From Oasisia sp. SBJ-2009 (lineage: Eukaryota > Annelida > Polychaeta > Sabellida > Siboglinidae): a DNA stretch of 64,000 nt. Under the pieces are notes generated by a model. It had not been told where the DNA came from. It saw only the letters and a program-made list of their open reading frames with translations, and did no database searches. Positions 1-11,134 of this stretch are shown here, one piece after another (within the stretch, counting starts at the first letter, position 1; each line of letters starts with the position of its first letter). The stretch is taken from the NCBI GenBank assembly GCA_964017155.1, contig OZ024860.1, forward strand, positions 44,132,161 through 44,196,160. The letters are read 5' to 3'. The position numbers and the translations under genes are program-made.

Positions 1-840
1 TATATTAAGCAAATGTGTATTGCTATTTTATTATAACAATACTCATGAAATAATGCACACTACACTGGTAAAATGAACTAACCAAGAGTATCCTGGATGC
101 AGCATAAACAAAACCTAATACCTATAACCAACAGCAAAGTAGAAATAAAAATATATATTATTATCTAGTACTTATATTAACTCATTTCATCAAGTCTGTT
201 TTTGTGCATACGCAAGTAATAAGCACGATTAAGAACCACAATTCTACAATATATACAGCGTATTTTTTTAGGTATGTACACTCTTTTTGAACTATTTTTA
301 CTCAGTTCATCAAGTCTGTTTCTGTACAAAGGTATGTACACATCACATCTGTACAGCAGGCAGCTGAACACACTCATGTGATGGTAGTGTCGAGTCAGCC
401 AGAGCATCTGTACGGTAGGTGAGTGCGCATTCTGGTTGTGCTGTTGTCAACGAGTCAGATGCAAACATCTGAAGAAAGATTTATCCAATTCATTCATCAG
501 ATATATAAACATCAGGAAATCTATATCGTTATGAACAACATGATTTTAATAAGGATAACACTAAACTGGCTTGTTCTAAAAATTGCTGTGTTAAAACGAC
601 AGCTGATCGTTACAACTAAATGACAACCAGAGGTGAAGGCATGTGACATCCTGGAGGACAGCGAAGGGCCAAGTTGGCCTAGGCATCTGAAGTCAACTCA
701 ACTAGACACGTTGACATGCTATCTAAGAACTATCAAGTCACTCTCTCTGCTCATAAACATAATTACAGAAACTCCAGAGAAAGACGGCAGTTGCTAGTTC
801 AAAAACCTTTACAAATTATTCAGCGTAACAACTGACCATT

Positions 841-846
841 TTTATT
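841..846 (-). terminator. Polyadenylation signal of the left gene
   Basis: AATAAA on the minus strand, about 310 bp downstream of the stop codon. The same signal is conserved at 43958-43963 in the right arm. Confidence 0.55.
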
Positions 847-1156
847 GTAGAAACATGTTAATTCACTTTAGTTATCAAGTGGGCCAAACTTGACATTTCC
901 ATGACAACCACACCCAGCCCAATGTAACCTTATAACATGTAACCTTATCATTCTTTAGTTTCTGGTGGCACCATCTAGTGGATCGTTTTGAAAAAAGCAT
1001 TGCCTCACATTTTCCCGTTGGGGTCAAACATACGGGGAAAATGGTACTTTTTAAATGGCAGAGGTTTATAAAGGACATTATCTACATCTTAAAGTAATTT
1101 CTATTACATGTTTCCTGGAATTCGTGCACACTTACCCATCTGCCGCCAGTGCCCTG

Positions 1157-1206
1157 CTATATGGCATCAGCCAGCGTTAGTATTGCTCCTCCCAAGTTGA
1201 ATGAAT
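1157..1206 (-). CDS. Left copy exon 9 (C-terminus and stop)
   Basis: After acceptor TTGTTGCAG the exon reads DSFNLGGAILTLADAI and then TAG. It is identical in the right copy (43584-43633). Confidence 0.85.
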
Positions 1207-4200
1207 CTGCAACAAGAGAAATTGCGTTTAAGGAAGTGCAGAATGAGTTTCAGTGGTAACTCAACATCTGACCAATTCCAAATCCTTTCCATTCACTCTG
1301 CTGCATTATTCCTTGGTAGGTCACTAATCTATTCCATTGTTCATCACACATTCTCTCCCTGTTCCCCTCCCACCCTCCTCGTTCACTTCCTAGTTATCCC
1401 TGTCACCCTCTCCCATCTCCCCCATCTCCCCAACTCACCTCCTCCGTCTCCGTCATAGGCATCAATGTCCATGTCTTCCGTCCGTCTATGCTTTGGTCCC
1501 TACAAGCCACAAACAACACCGTCACGCTTCATTGCACAGTGATCAGACATGAAACCTACAGATAAATGTGCAGTTCCCAGATGTACATATCTGACTTTTA
1601 AAGGGAGGTTATCAGTTCCTTGTTTTTATATTAATTAATACAACCAACACAATGCTCTCTTGACAACAAATATTGAATGTTTACAGCCTGCCAAATCCCT
1701 CTGAGTAAGTGTGAAACACCTGACTGGCTACAATTTGAATATTCAGATTAATATTTTTATAACCAAACATTGTTGGCACTATAATGGATACTGGTTAGTT
1801 TACATCCACAAACATTTGTGAAGTTTCCATTTTGTAGACAATCCATCATGTCAACTCCCTGTTACACAGGCCACTACTTCACTATACCTTACATACATTT
1901 CAGACCAAGTTTCCTGTTGTCCATACTAAATTTGACAAATGTAAATGTAGCAGACTGAAATGTGCGATACGTCCAAATATGGTTACGAAATACTAATATA
2001 CACCAAACGATAGGTTAAATATCCCAAAGATGTTCTCTGGCAACTAGGTCATACTGCCTGAAATATTACTGAACCAGTCTAACATTTCCTGGATCAATTA
2101 AATTAAAACAAACACGAAAACAAATATATTTAACAATACCAAATTACCAGTACAACGGTACTATTTCTGAACAACTGACACATACCCTAATGATTTATTT
2201 CCTAATAAACCGCTAGTTTATTAACGTCTGCACATATTACGAACAACAGCAACACACAGCTAAGATATCCACATTTCTATGTGCAACAATCAGAATTTTC
2301 AGAGAAATTACTCACAAGGTCGTTCCCAGCGTCCGTATAGCCTCGTTTTGTGCCTCGTTCCACGTGTTCAGGATCCCAGCTGGGGGGGGAGATTCTCATT
2401 TGTTCCACTTGGCTGCCTACTTTGCCAGTCGGACTAGAGATCATTGCCATCTCGTTCTTCTGGATATACGAGTGATCGTTGTCAATGGAGTCGTGGCGTT
2501 CCCGCTGGTGTATGGAGATGTCATTGTTACCGATGTCACCTGTGTTGGTGTCACCTACAGGAGGCACGCAGTGGTCCAAGCTCGGCGTGTGGACATCTTC
2601 GCATGACTCCCCTCCGTCTTGTATCAGGTTGTCATCATGTGGCATTTCCAAATTCCCCAGGGTCTCGCTCCAATCAATCTCTTTGAAGTAATCCGTTATA
2701 TCAGGTACAGGGCTTACATCCAGCACATCTTCGTTGTTGTCTTCACTAAACATCCTCAGGAAAATGCTGTCTTCCAACGAGAACCCCAGCGAAGAATCCA
2801 TTAATTCTCCGGTCTTGTCCTCAGAGACGACAGCATCAGCAATGGCAAACTTGGCTTCGTTCTCGGTGCCCTTCTTGCCAACAGCATCGCTTCCCAAGAA
2901 CATGAGTTCTTCGAGGTTCTCCTGCACTGACAAGATTTTGCTGAAGTCGTCCGTCCAGCCAGACACAAGGGGATTGTGTTGTGTGGACATTCCCAGCTCT
3001 TTGAAGCTCTCATCACTGAGCAGCTGCTGTTCCTCCTGAATCAAAACAATGTTTGTATCAATACACTGCACAGACTTAGCCAGAGAGGGTCTACCAGTCT
3101 TGAAGGCTGGCAGTTGACTGGTCTATAGAGGTGTTTTAAACTTACAAGACTACCTGGGTAGTGGAATTTAATGAGATCCAGCGACTACTAGAATAACTGA
3201 CTGATCATGTTTACTAAACCACCTTACTGTCTATGAGTACCAGGGTAATGACTAAGTACCTGGCTATAGACACTGGTGGATATTTGCGCAGATAACATTC
3301 ACCCATTAATTGCAGCATGGCTGATAGCTTCCAAGTTGAGATGGTGTTTGATTGAATAGGTCTGCCAGGGAAGTAAAGTGTAAAGCACTTTGAGTAGTGC
3401 TGACGATTGGATACTGCATTATATAAAACAATCTTTTTTTAAGTCATTGCTTCAGCTGGTAATGAAACAAACCCAACATATCAGTTTGAGAAGAATATTA
3501 TAACGAAACCAAATATTTCTCTGTCTTTTTTGTGTAACATATTAGTCACATCTATTTAAGCATCTGCCAATGATTACGGGCAAAAGCCGTAGATCAATAG
3601 TTTATGTTAACTATGAATTAGCAATTGGTCTAAGCTAGCTTGCTACAGCAAATGTTGAATCATTTGAAATATCTTATGGAAGAAAAGATAACCTGTTTTG
3701 CATAATCATGTTCAACATGTAACATCAGTCTTGGTGGAGTTGACCTTTATTATGTGAAATAGTTTTTTCATAATTCATCATTTTGACAATATCTTCAAAA
3801 GCATGCAGATTTTTTTATCAGTTTCTATTGAAAGTTTTCTAACATGTGTGTGCAGCAATAAATTAATAATAACAATTTACAACTTGTAACTAAAACATTA
3901 TTTCAATTATGCATGTTTTAGCTAAATTTATGTTTCAACAATAATTATATTATATACATCATTTCAGAAAGGCAAAAACATTAAGTTTCCACATTTTACA
4001 TGACTATATGATTGGAACCACCTACCGAAGTATCTAGACAGGAAGCGACATTCAACTTAGTTGCTTCACCTACAACAAAAATATACACAAGTAAAACATA
4101 TTGTACACTATTTCCATAAATTGTTTTCTTCATTAATTGCAGGTTTTACATCATAATACTGACATAATAATATTAGCACAACAAATGCTATTAGATCAGA

Positions 4201-7200
4201 ACACGCAATTAAGGGTTATTGTAACGAAAAATTATTACTTCTACTTTCAAATAAGGTTTGCAAGACTTGAACTTGCAATAAAAAATACACAAACTCTGTA
4301 TGGAATATATTGTTCACGGCTCCATGATTTGCTTGTTTGTAAGAAATTAACTTATTTTGGAGCATAGTATTTAAAGTATAAGACATTTGATTCGACATCT
4401 TGGTCACGTACTGGTGTCATGTGATATGTGGTTTCGACAGGGTAATTTGGCTACAGGCAGGTACATCAGTAGTAAAGATCCACAGATGATGGCTAAAAAT
4501 GTTGTACATTTCAAATGCTATGCTGCAATGTAAGTTAATTTCTTACCTAATAACAAACTCCATAGTTGTAATGTAAGAAAATTAAGACTTACAACTTTTT
4601 ACATGGGTGGAGACTCATTTGGAGTGAAATTTTCATGATGTAATGATGCACATAATTTAACAAAAGCGATGAGCTTCTAATGATATTCAGTATATTCCTG
4701 TGTTCTCTTTTACTGATAATTACAGCCATTTATGGACATATAAGTTATGCAAATAATGTGGATTGTCCTACCTTCAAATTCCCGCCACTTCTGTTTGTGT
4801 TCGTGAGGCAGACCTTTTGTGACTTTCACAATGTCAAGTGTCAACTCAAAGTCATGAGCGTACGTCAGTGATTCCTTCTTGCCCAGCTGACCAAACAGCC
4901 GGAACAGAACATCTGAAAGTAACCATAATCGTGGAGCAGAACATCTGAAAGTAACCGTACCCGTGGAACAAAACATCTGAAAGTAACCGTATATGTACTC
5001 ATGGAACAGAACATCTGAAAGTAACCGTACTCGCAGAACAGAACATCTGAAAGTAACCGTACTCGCGGAACAGAACATCTGAAAGTAACCGTACTCGCGG
5101 AACAGAACATCTGAAAGTAACCGTACTCGCGGAACAGAACATCTGAAAGTAACCATAATCGTGGAACAGAACATCTGAAAGTAACCATAATCGTGGAGCA
5201 GAACATCTGAAAGTAACTATACCCATGAAACAGAACATCTGAAAGTAACCATACTAATGGAACAGAACATCTGAAAGTAACCATACTCATGGAACAGAAC
5301 ATCTGAAAGTAACCATACTAATGGAACAGAACATCTGAAAGTAACCATACTCATGGAACAGAACATCTGAAAGTAACCATACTCATGGAGCAGAACATCT
5401 GAAAGTAACCATACTCATGGAACAGAACATCTGAAAGTAACCATACTCGTGGAACAGAACATCTGAAAGAAACCATACTCGTGGAACAGAACATCTCAAA
5501 GTAACCATATTCATGGAACAGAACATCTGAAAGAAACCATACTCATGGAACAGAACATCTGAAAGTAACCATACTCATGGAGCAGAACATCTGAAAGTAA
5601 CCATACTAATGGAACAGAACATCTGAAAGTAACCATACTCATGGAACAGAACATCTGAAAGTAACCATACTTAGGGAACAGAACACCTGAAAGTAACCAT
5701 ACTCAGGGAACAGAACACCTGAGAGTAGCCATACTCATGGAACAGAACATCTGAAAGTAACCATACTCAGGGAACAGAACACCTGAAAGTAACCATACTC
5801 ATGGAACAGAACATCTGAAAGTAACCATACTCAGGGAACAGAACACCTGAAAGTAACCATACTCGTGGAACAGAACATCTGAAAGTAGCCATACTCATGG
5901 AACAGAACATCTGAAAGTAACCATACTCATGGAACAGAACATCTGAAAGTAGCCATACTCATGGAACAGAACATCTGAAAGTAACCATACTCAGGGAACA
6001 GAACACCTGAAAGTAACCATACTCAGGGAACAGAACACCTGAGAGTAACCATACTCGTGGAACAGAACATCTGAAAGTAACCATACTCGTGTATAATGTG
6101 TGATGTCTTCTGTACGTACCACAGCTGAATGAATTCAATATATATCCTGGTGTGTGAACTTTGAATACAAGTGTTCTTAAATAATGTTATATAATTTATT
6201 ATCCTTTAACTAACCTATTCATTCATGTCTTATATCTATACCACATTTTAATTAGTTATCACGTACGTCTAAGCATTATGCACCTTGGTTTTAGCAATTT
6301 ATTATAATTTATTCTATTAGCTCATCTTTGCATCCGTTAGCGTTTCTGAATGGATGTTTTCCAGGTTTAACTCCACAAGTTTCTTATTGTCACTATATTA
6401 TGAAGTTCACAAACTTTTGGTCAGAATAACGTAAAGACTGTATATTAAGACATGTAAACATGAAAAAATACTGACCAGTTCAACGACATAAAATACTGAA
6501 AAATTATAATTTTCATAACATCGTCATACTTGTAATGAGGAAAAGTATTAAAAAAAGGATAAAAAACACTGATCCACTTTCAGTTTTTTGTGTATTTACT
6601 CGTATTCATAAAACTGAAATTTCAAGAAAATGACATATCTGATATCTTTATTACCTTTGGCCATGTTCAGCACGCCGATGTCATCAGTGCTCAGGCACCT
6701 TTCACCCTGCATAGAGTGCAGCTTTAACGTGATGCGTTGATTGCAATCTTCCAGTGGGTTCCAATCGTAACTGTCAGCATCATCCGCAACTTCCACAGGT
6801 CTACCTCCGTCGTTGTATTCTGTCAACATCTCACTCTCCTGGATTGGGCCTTTCGCTAGGTCCCAGGCAGTGTTATTAGCTTTCTGAAACATGAAACATT
6901 TCTGAAACAATATTGCACCAACATTTCTTTCAACATACACAAGTTCTCCTTTCATTTCTGCCTTCAAATTAAGCACAATATCCACTTTTTGTTGAAAACA
7001 TAAACATGTAACCCACCACTGATAATGAGACATTGCTGCTGTTTATCACGAGCTACGAGACAAAATAATATTGCACCAAAACTATTTTTAATCAGGAACA
7101 ATCTGGAATAGACAAGTATTTCATGTGGTAGTTGTGATGTAAATATTATTAAAAAAATTATTAAAATATTTTGTGACATCTATACATTTCTGTTTTTATT

Positions 7201-9858
7201 ACTGGCAATATCTTAAGCTACCCGGTAGTCAATAATGTGAAGCTCGCAGCCAACAGTGAAAATCAGAGCCAGCAGAATGAAAACCACAACTTTGAGCGTG
7301 AAAATCAAGCAAAATATACTGAAAACGACAGGTGATAATCATGTTGGAATTGTGAAACTGAAAAACACAGTGAAAAACTTCTCAAAACTATACTTTTGAC
7401 ATTTCCAAAATACAGCAATCTTCAAATTGCCATACCTCTAGAAATAATATGAGTATAGACAATGTTGAAGTGTTTTTGCTCTGCATTTGCAGTGATTTAT
7501 CCAAATATGCAATAAAAAGTGAAAACCAGATAATGGTGTTCACTGCATTGAGAGTGAAAACAAAGTTCAACAAAGTAGAAACCAAAGTTTATAAGTTGAA
7601 ACTATATTACAGCATCTTTGATGTGCAAAGTGCTTCCTGTTGCTTACCTGGTACACCTTGACGAGATACTCAAACATCTGCATGAGCACTTCCTTCTTTG
7701 GCTTGCCCTTGTCTCCTTTGTTGTTGGGATCCAGGAATGGCACTGCTGTGTCCCAGCCACTGGGAGGTTTGTCCCACATTCCTTTAACTGTGAACAGCAT
7801 GTTACATCCATGATCACAACTGTCAACATGTACCTATTCAAATGGCATGTATAAAGGCAGGGCAGGTCAGTCCCCTATACTCACTGTGAAAATATTGGTT
7901 GTGATTGTAAATTGCCTAACAACAGTGACTGTAAATATACAAGCATGTATGACAAGGAAGCTTACTAAATGTGACCTTGGTATTTGGTCAAACAGATCTG
8001 TTCTGCACACAAATCAAAACTAGCTATCTGGATGCTGTTATTCACTGTTTAATTTTTAATTTTTACCAGAAGTGCATATCTTAGAACCTCATAATTTAAT
8101 TGTTGGTCTATTTTCCCTGCCAAACAACCCGAAATAAACTAAGCAAATACACCCATTTACGACCAAACAGTTTAAAAAGCAACAGCCTAGAATCAGAAGT
8201 ATACAGTGTACTGCTTCTCAAAACAGTATTTGTTTTTAAATTTGTCAAACATTCTTTTTAAAGTTTCTTCAATAAATAACAAATATTGCAGTTCACGCAA
8301 CGTTACGTCCTCAGCACGTACCATGTCATAACATATTTTAAAACAGTTAAAATGAACTACAGACTTATTATATAGTGATCTCCATAAGTGAAATGTTTCA
8401 TTAATTTTCTACAGAAAGCAATGATAATTGCTATAAGTATAACAGGACTGCGCATAGCAAAACAAATTTTTTAATTACGCATAAGTGAACACTGACCTTT
8501 CTTTGTCGATGGATCATATTTCAAATCATAGAGGTGCCTGTATAAAATTGGGATGATAGTTCGGAGTTCCTTCACGGGAATATTTCGCTGACCCTTCTTG
8601 ACACGGGCAAAGTTCATGAACTTTTTAATCTTCACCTTATCATCGTCATCCACACCTGACAACATACAACCTTACTATAGCAACCACCAGCACATGATGT
8701 CAAACCCAATAGTGTTGCATCATGGAATGAAGGCAAGGGTGATTATTCCTTCCCAGGAATGTCTCGCTGACCCTTCTTCACACAACTGTTGTATGAAGTC
8801 ATCACGTTTCTTCATAATTAACATATGACAAAACACAACCTTACTACAGCGGCCATGAACACGATGTCAAATCTAACATTGTTTCACCAAGAATGATGCA
8901 GCAGTGCACATAAACCCTTTTACAGTGACCAAAACAATCTTACTGTTACACCAGGAATGATACACTGCGTATACATAAACCCTTGTACAGTGATCATCAC
9001 TGTCTGTTGTTAAATCCAGTATTGTCACAGTAACTGAGGCAATAACACCCTGTATTTATTGCACCGACCATCAATACCTGAGGTCAAAACCAATATTAAT
9101 GTTCCAGAAAGTAGGTTTCTCCATACTGGCCAATGAATTTCATAATGTCATGAAATTCCATCTCGGGAATGGGTCTGGGAATGGCTGGTCAAGCCAATGT
9201 CATGAAGCTTCGATTTCAGTATCGACACAGATACACAGGCAACTAGACAGCAGTAGAGGAAGCGATGGCTCTGGCTCTGGCATGCTTCTCGATGTCAACT
9301 GTCTTCAAACACCATTGCACCAGTACGGATGCTGCTGTGCCATGTGGAACCGTTGGTGGGTGGGGAAATAAAATAATACAATGACTCCTTAGAAATGTCA
9401 ATAAAAGGATTCTCCATTGATATTTCAAACTGGGAGTGCCTCGCATCCGACCATTACAGAAAGTAACGCCCTGCACATAAACCAGTCACTTATTAGAATG
9501 AATACAGTAATGAAGTGTGCTACATATTAATACATTGTTGGTTATGTTATTTCTAGGAGAAACTGAAACAATATAACACAATTTTCAAACACCTTAGTGC
9601 AGGGACTGCCCTTTGTGAGACACAAGATTGTGGAAGTGTTCCCTAAGACTGAACTGTGCTAGCATGTTTATCAAGGGTGGTGTGGATGGAATCTTAGGAA
9701 TGGCAATTTTCAAAAGTGCTAGTGTGGTTGGCTACCTTTTCTCCCCAAGCACGGCAAGGTAACTCAGCTAATAAGCACTAGCTGAGTTATCCAGCGATGC
9801 TTGGGGGAAAAAGGTAGTCAACTGCACTAACACTTGAATATATATAATTATATATATA

Positions 9859-9916
<58 letters not shown>

Positions 9917-10007
9917 GTCACACGCCATGCCCCACCCCCTCAAATACACACACACAAACACAAACACACACCCCACCCCCCACAAACACATGCACACGTG
10001 CACACGT

Positions 10008-10047
<40 letters not shown>

Positions 10048-10606
10048 TGCGAGTTACCCATTGGTGCGTGGAAAAAAGCCTTAGAACTGGTGACTACATT
10101 TTTTATTTCATGCACAGCCTTTTAAAATATTCTTCTCACTGTCATTATATAAATCTGTCATACATATTAGACTTAATTGTCGTTCTGTCCAAATGTTAAT
10201 GGATTTTGTATAAACATAGATATATTAATATATATGGGAGTAGGGAAAAAAAATCAGGCATCATATATTTGACCTCCTGAGACTGTGTCCAATGCACATA
10301 CCTTGGACATGTCTAGGACAAACAGTCATCCATAAACCTCAACTTGTGATATTATCCTTGTTAGATTTTGAAAAGTGTATGAAGGTTTAAATTAATTTTA
10401 AGAAACAATTTATGCTACGGAAAATGTATTCTACACTAAATAAGCATGAACCATCATACTATGAATCATAAAGGGTTAACCCTGAAACAAGTCATATCCA
10501 GAATTTGATATAACATTAAACCTCTTAATTGTTATTGAAATACTGCTAAAAAAAACTTACCATCTGTGGCAGGACAGGGATGGGAAAATGGCTTAGAAGA
10601 TTCCAT
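1157..10606 (-). CDS. Unrecognised multi-exon gene, left copy (9 coding exons, 529 aa)
   Basis: I joined the exons 10606-10561, 8655-8497, 7787-7648, 6883-6655, 4912-4772, 4069-4026, 3035-2316, 1499-1439 and 1206-1157. Every junction has AG/GT borders, and the phases fit (1,1,0,1,1,0,0,1), giving 1590 nt including TAG. The start ATG sits in a good context (AAAATGG), 3 nt inside an exon whose acceptor implies an upstream 5'UTR exon. The N-terminal ~250 residues look globular, with Trp-rich stretches such as WDKPPSGWD and YDWNPLEDC. The 240-residue exon is acidic, with mixed acidic/hydrophobic stretches such as DITDYFKEIDWSETL. A basic patch (KHRR) precedes an acidic, Gly-rich C-terminus ending in ILTLADAI. 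No signal peptide or membrane segment is apparent. I do not recognise the family. The acidic C-terminus would suit a nuclear regulator, but that is only a guess. Confidence 0.8.
1439..1499 (-). CDS. Left copy exon 8
   Basis: The exon is 61 bp, phase 0 to phase 1, with acceptor GGCTTGTAG and donor GTGAGT. It encodes GPKHRRTEDMDIDAYDGDGG, a basic patch followed by an acidic, Gly-rich stretch. Confidence 0.85.
2316..3035 (-). CDS. Left copy exon 7 (large acidic exon, 720 bp)
   Basis: The acceptor GATTCAG and donor GTGAGTAA flank 240 codons, phase 0 on both sides. The peptide is rich in Asp and Glu, with hydrophobics interspersed, as in transactivation-like regions. Positions 2470-2868 are identical at the DNA level to 41885-42283 of the right copy, including third codon positions. 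The ends of the exon differ at many residues. Confidence 0.9.
3240..3432 (+). mobile_element. 5'-truncated SINE inserted in the left arm
   Basis: It matches the body and 3' tail of the SINE at 20211-20538, including the GTAAAGCACTTTGAG block. It lies in the intron before exon 7. The right arm is continuous across this site (near 41520-41560), so the element was inserted in the left arm after duplication or lost from the right. Confidence 0.75.
4026..4069 (-). CDS. Left copy exon 6 (44-bp mini-exon)
   Basis: The acceptor TTGTTGTAG and donor GTAGGTGG flank 44 bp, phase 1 to phase 0, encoding GEATKLNVASCLDTS after the split Gly codon. The right copy (41159-41202) has the same length and phases, reading GEVNKLNTASCPQTM. 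Substitutions are clustered here, while the length is conserved. Confidence 0.75.
4772..4912 (-). CDS. Left copy exon 5, acceptor inside a minisatellite
   Basis: The exon is 141 bp, phase 1 to phase 1, with donor GTAGGA. It encodes DVLFRLFGQLGKKESLTYAH and continues to KQKWREFE. The acceptor TTACTTTCAG and the first 12 exon bases are part of the 32-bp repeat unit that extends from here to 6090, so this is the innermost of about 37 acceptor copies. Confidence 0.85.
4901..6090 (-). repeat. 32-bp minisatellite carrying a 3' splice site (~37 copies)
   Basis: The unit in gene sense is about 20 nt of intron end (TATGGTTACTTTCAG) plus the first 12 nt of exon 5 (ATGTTCTGTTCC). It begins at the real acceptor of exon 5 and extends about 1.2 kb into the intron. 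Variants (CGTG, CATG, CAGG, ACACCTG) are intermixed, so the array grew by more than one duplication step. Confidence 0.95.
6655..6883 (-). CDS. Left copy exon 4
   Basis: The exon is 229 bp, phase 0 to phase 1, with acceptor TTTCAG and donor GTAATA. It encodes ANNTAWDLAKGPIQESEM and YDWNPLEDCNQRITLKLHSM. It is nearly identical to 38383-38611 of the right copy. Confidence 0.9.
7648..7787 (-). CDS. Left copy exon 3
   Basis: The exon has acceptor TTCACAG and donor GTAAGC, 140 bp, phase 1 to phase 0. It encodes KGMWDKPPSGWDTAVPFLDP and then a Lys-rich linker and EYLVKVYQ. It matches the right-copy exon 37951-38090 with only Met/Leu seen to differ in the protein. Confidence 0.9.
8497..8655 (-). 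CDS. Left copy exon 2
   Basis: The exon has acceptor GTCAG and donor GTCAGTG, 159 bp, phase 1 in and phase 1 out. Its peptide runs VDDDDKVKIKKF to PSTKK. The 3' third differs strongly from the right copy, which reads VFILRTFAMKEDQPSQKK where this one reads ILYRHLYDLKYDPSTKK. The 5' two thirds are nearly the same. Confidence 0.85.
8740..9090 (-). repeat. Degenerate tandem copies of the exon 2 upstream region
   Basis: The blocks at 8745-8790, 8820-8930 and 8930-9010 each resemble the CTTACTACAGC...GATGTCAAA...CACCAGGAATGA segment next to exon 2. The first includes a broken piece of the exon itself (GCTGACCCTTCTTCACA). Comparable decayed units lie at 36530-36665 in the right arm. Confidence 0.5.
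9091..9713. other. No gene recognised
   Basis: The interval contains short open stretches on the minus strand (9243-9476) but no splice-consistent exon and no recognised repeat. Confidence 0.4.
9714..9835. mobile_element. Foldback MITE (hairpin, ~60-bp arms)
   Basis: The arms GTTGGCTACCTTTTCTCCCC and GGGGGAAAAAGGTAGTCAAC, with GGTAACTCAGCT/AGCTGAGTTATCC inside them, pair around a loop of about 8 nt. The flanks are AAGTG and CACTT. A (TA)n tract starts right after the element. Confidence 0.75.
9838..9912. repeat. (TA)n microsatellite
   Basis: About 75 bp of alternating TA with two TAATTA interruptions, abutting the hairpin element. Confidence 0.95.
9945..10044. repeat. (CA)n-rich microsatellite
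   Basis: Interrupted CA repeats end in an uninterrupted (CA)19-type run. Confidence 0.9.
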
Positions 10607-10609
10607 TTT
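10561..10609 (-). CDS. Left copy exon 1 (start codon)
   Basis: An acceptor (TTTACAG) precedes AAAATGG, and 15 codons (MESSKPFSHPCPATD) plus one base end at a consensus donor GTAAGT. The single leftover G joins GT of the next exon to give Gly. The acceptor just upstream of the ATG implies a non-coding leader exon further upstream. No equivalent was found next to the right copy. Confidence 0.7.
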
Positions 10610-10960
10610 CTGTAAACATATGACACACAAATTGTAAATAGAACAACATTTGTAACTGTCCTAGCTAACAAACTAATTATAACTTATTTTTCTTATATTA
10701 CCTCAGGACTCTGTGATAGCAGCCTATATGCATTGTTGAGATAAACGTGTCTTGTACAAACTTTTGAGACCGCAATTACACGTGTATATATTTACCATTC
10801 TCGTTTTGCAACAATGTGATCCATGAGATGGCGTACATAACATTAACAACATCAATCACTACCGTGACAGTATGTCTTGTTTGATCTAAGAATAGGTTTT
10901 CACAATATTGTTCCTATAGGCGACACAGATTTCAAAGCTCTTGTATCACAGTGCAAAAAC

Positions 10961-11027
10961 CAGCCATGTGTGACCAGTTGTCTACATCAGGCAGCCATGT
11001 GTGACCAGTTGTCTACATTAGGCCTAT
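10961..11027. repeat. 34-bp direct tandem duplication
   Basis: CAGCCATGTGTGACCAGTTG and following bases occur twice in tandem with one change at the end. Confidence 0.8.
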
Positions 11028-11079
11028 ATGCAAGGTAACATTTTTGACAGTCACACTTTTTTTGGGGTGCACAGTGGAC

Positions 11080-11082
<3 letters not shown>

Positions 11083-11115
<33 letters not shown>
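11083..11115. repeat. (TA)n microsatellite
   Basis: About 32 bp of pure TA. Confidence 0.95.
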
Positions 11116-11118
<3 letters not shown>

Positions 11119-11134
11119 CTGATATACAAACATG

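Larger units (their letters stand above)
100..9090 (-). repeat. Left arm of a large inverted duplication
   Basis: Exons, introns, 3'UTR and downstream flank of this segment recur in reverse complement at about 36440-44810. Matching landmarks are exon pairs 1157-1206/43584-43633, 2316-3035/41718-42437 and 8497-8655/36735-36902, plus flank shared as far as about 100/44800. Exon lengths and splice phases are the same except for the first shared exon (159 versus 168 bp). Introns differ by substitutions and private insertions, so this is not a simple repeat-read artefact. The outer end lies close to the window start and is approximate. Confidence 0.9.

Noticed and set aside
2364..2691. Open frames antisense to the large acidic exon (and the same at 42062-42309)
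   Set aside because: They are shadows of the real exon in other frames, preserved because the DNA of the exon is identical in both arms.
4901..6090. Regular 32-bp repeats that look like a CRISPR array
   Set aside because: There are no unique spacers, the units are contiguous, the genome is an animal one, and the unit derives from a splice acceptor.
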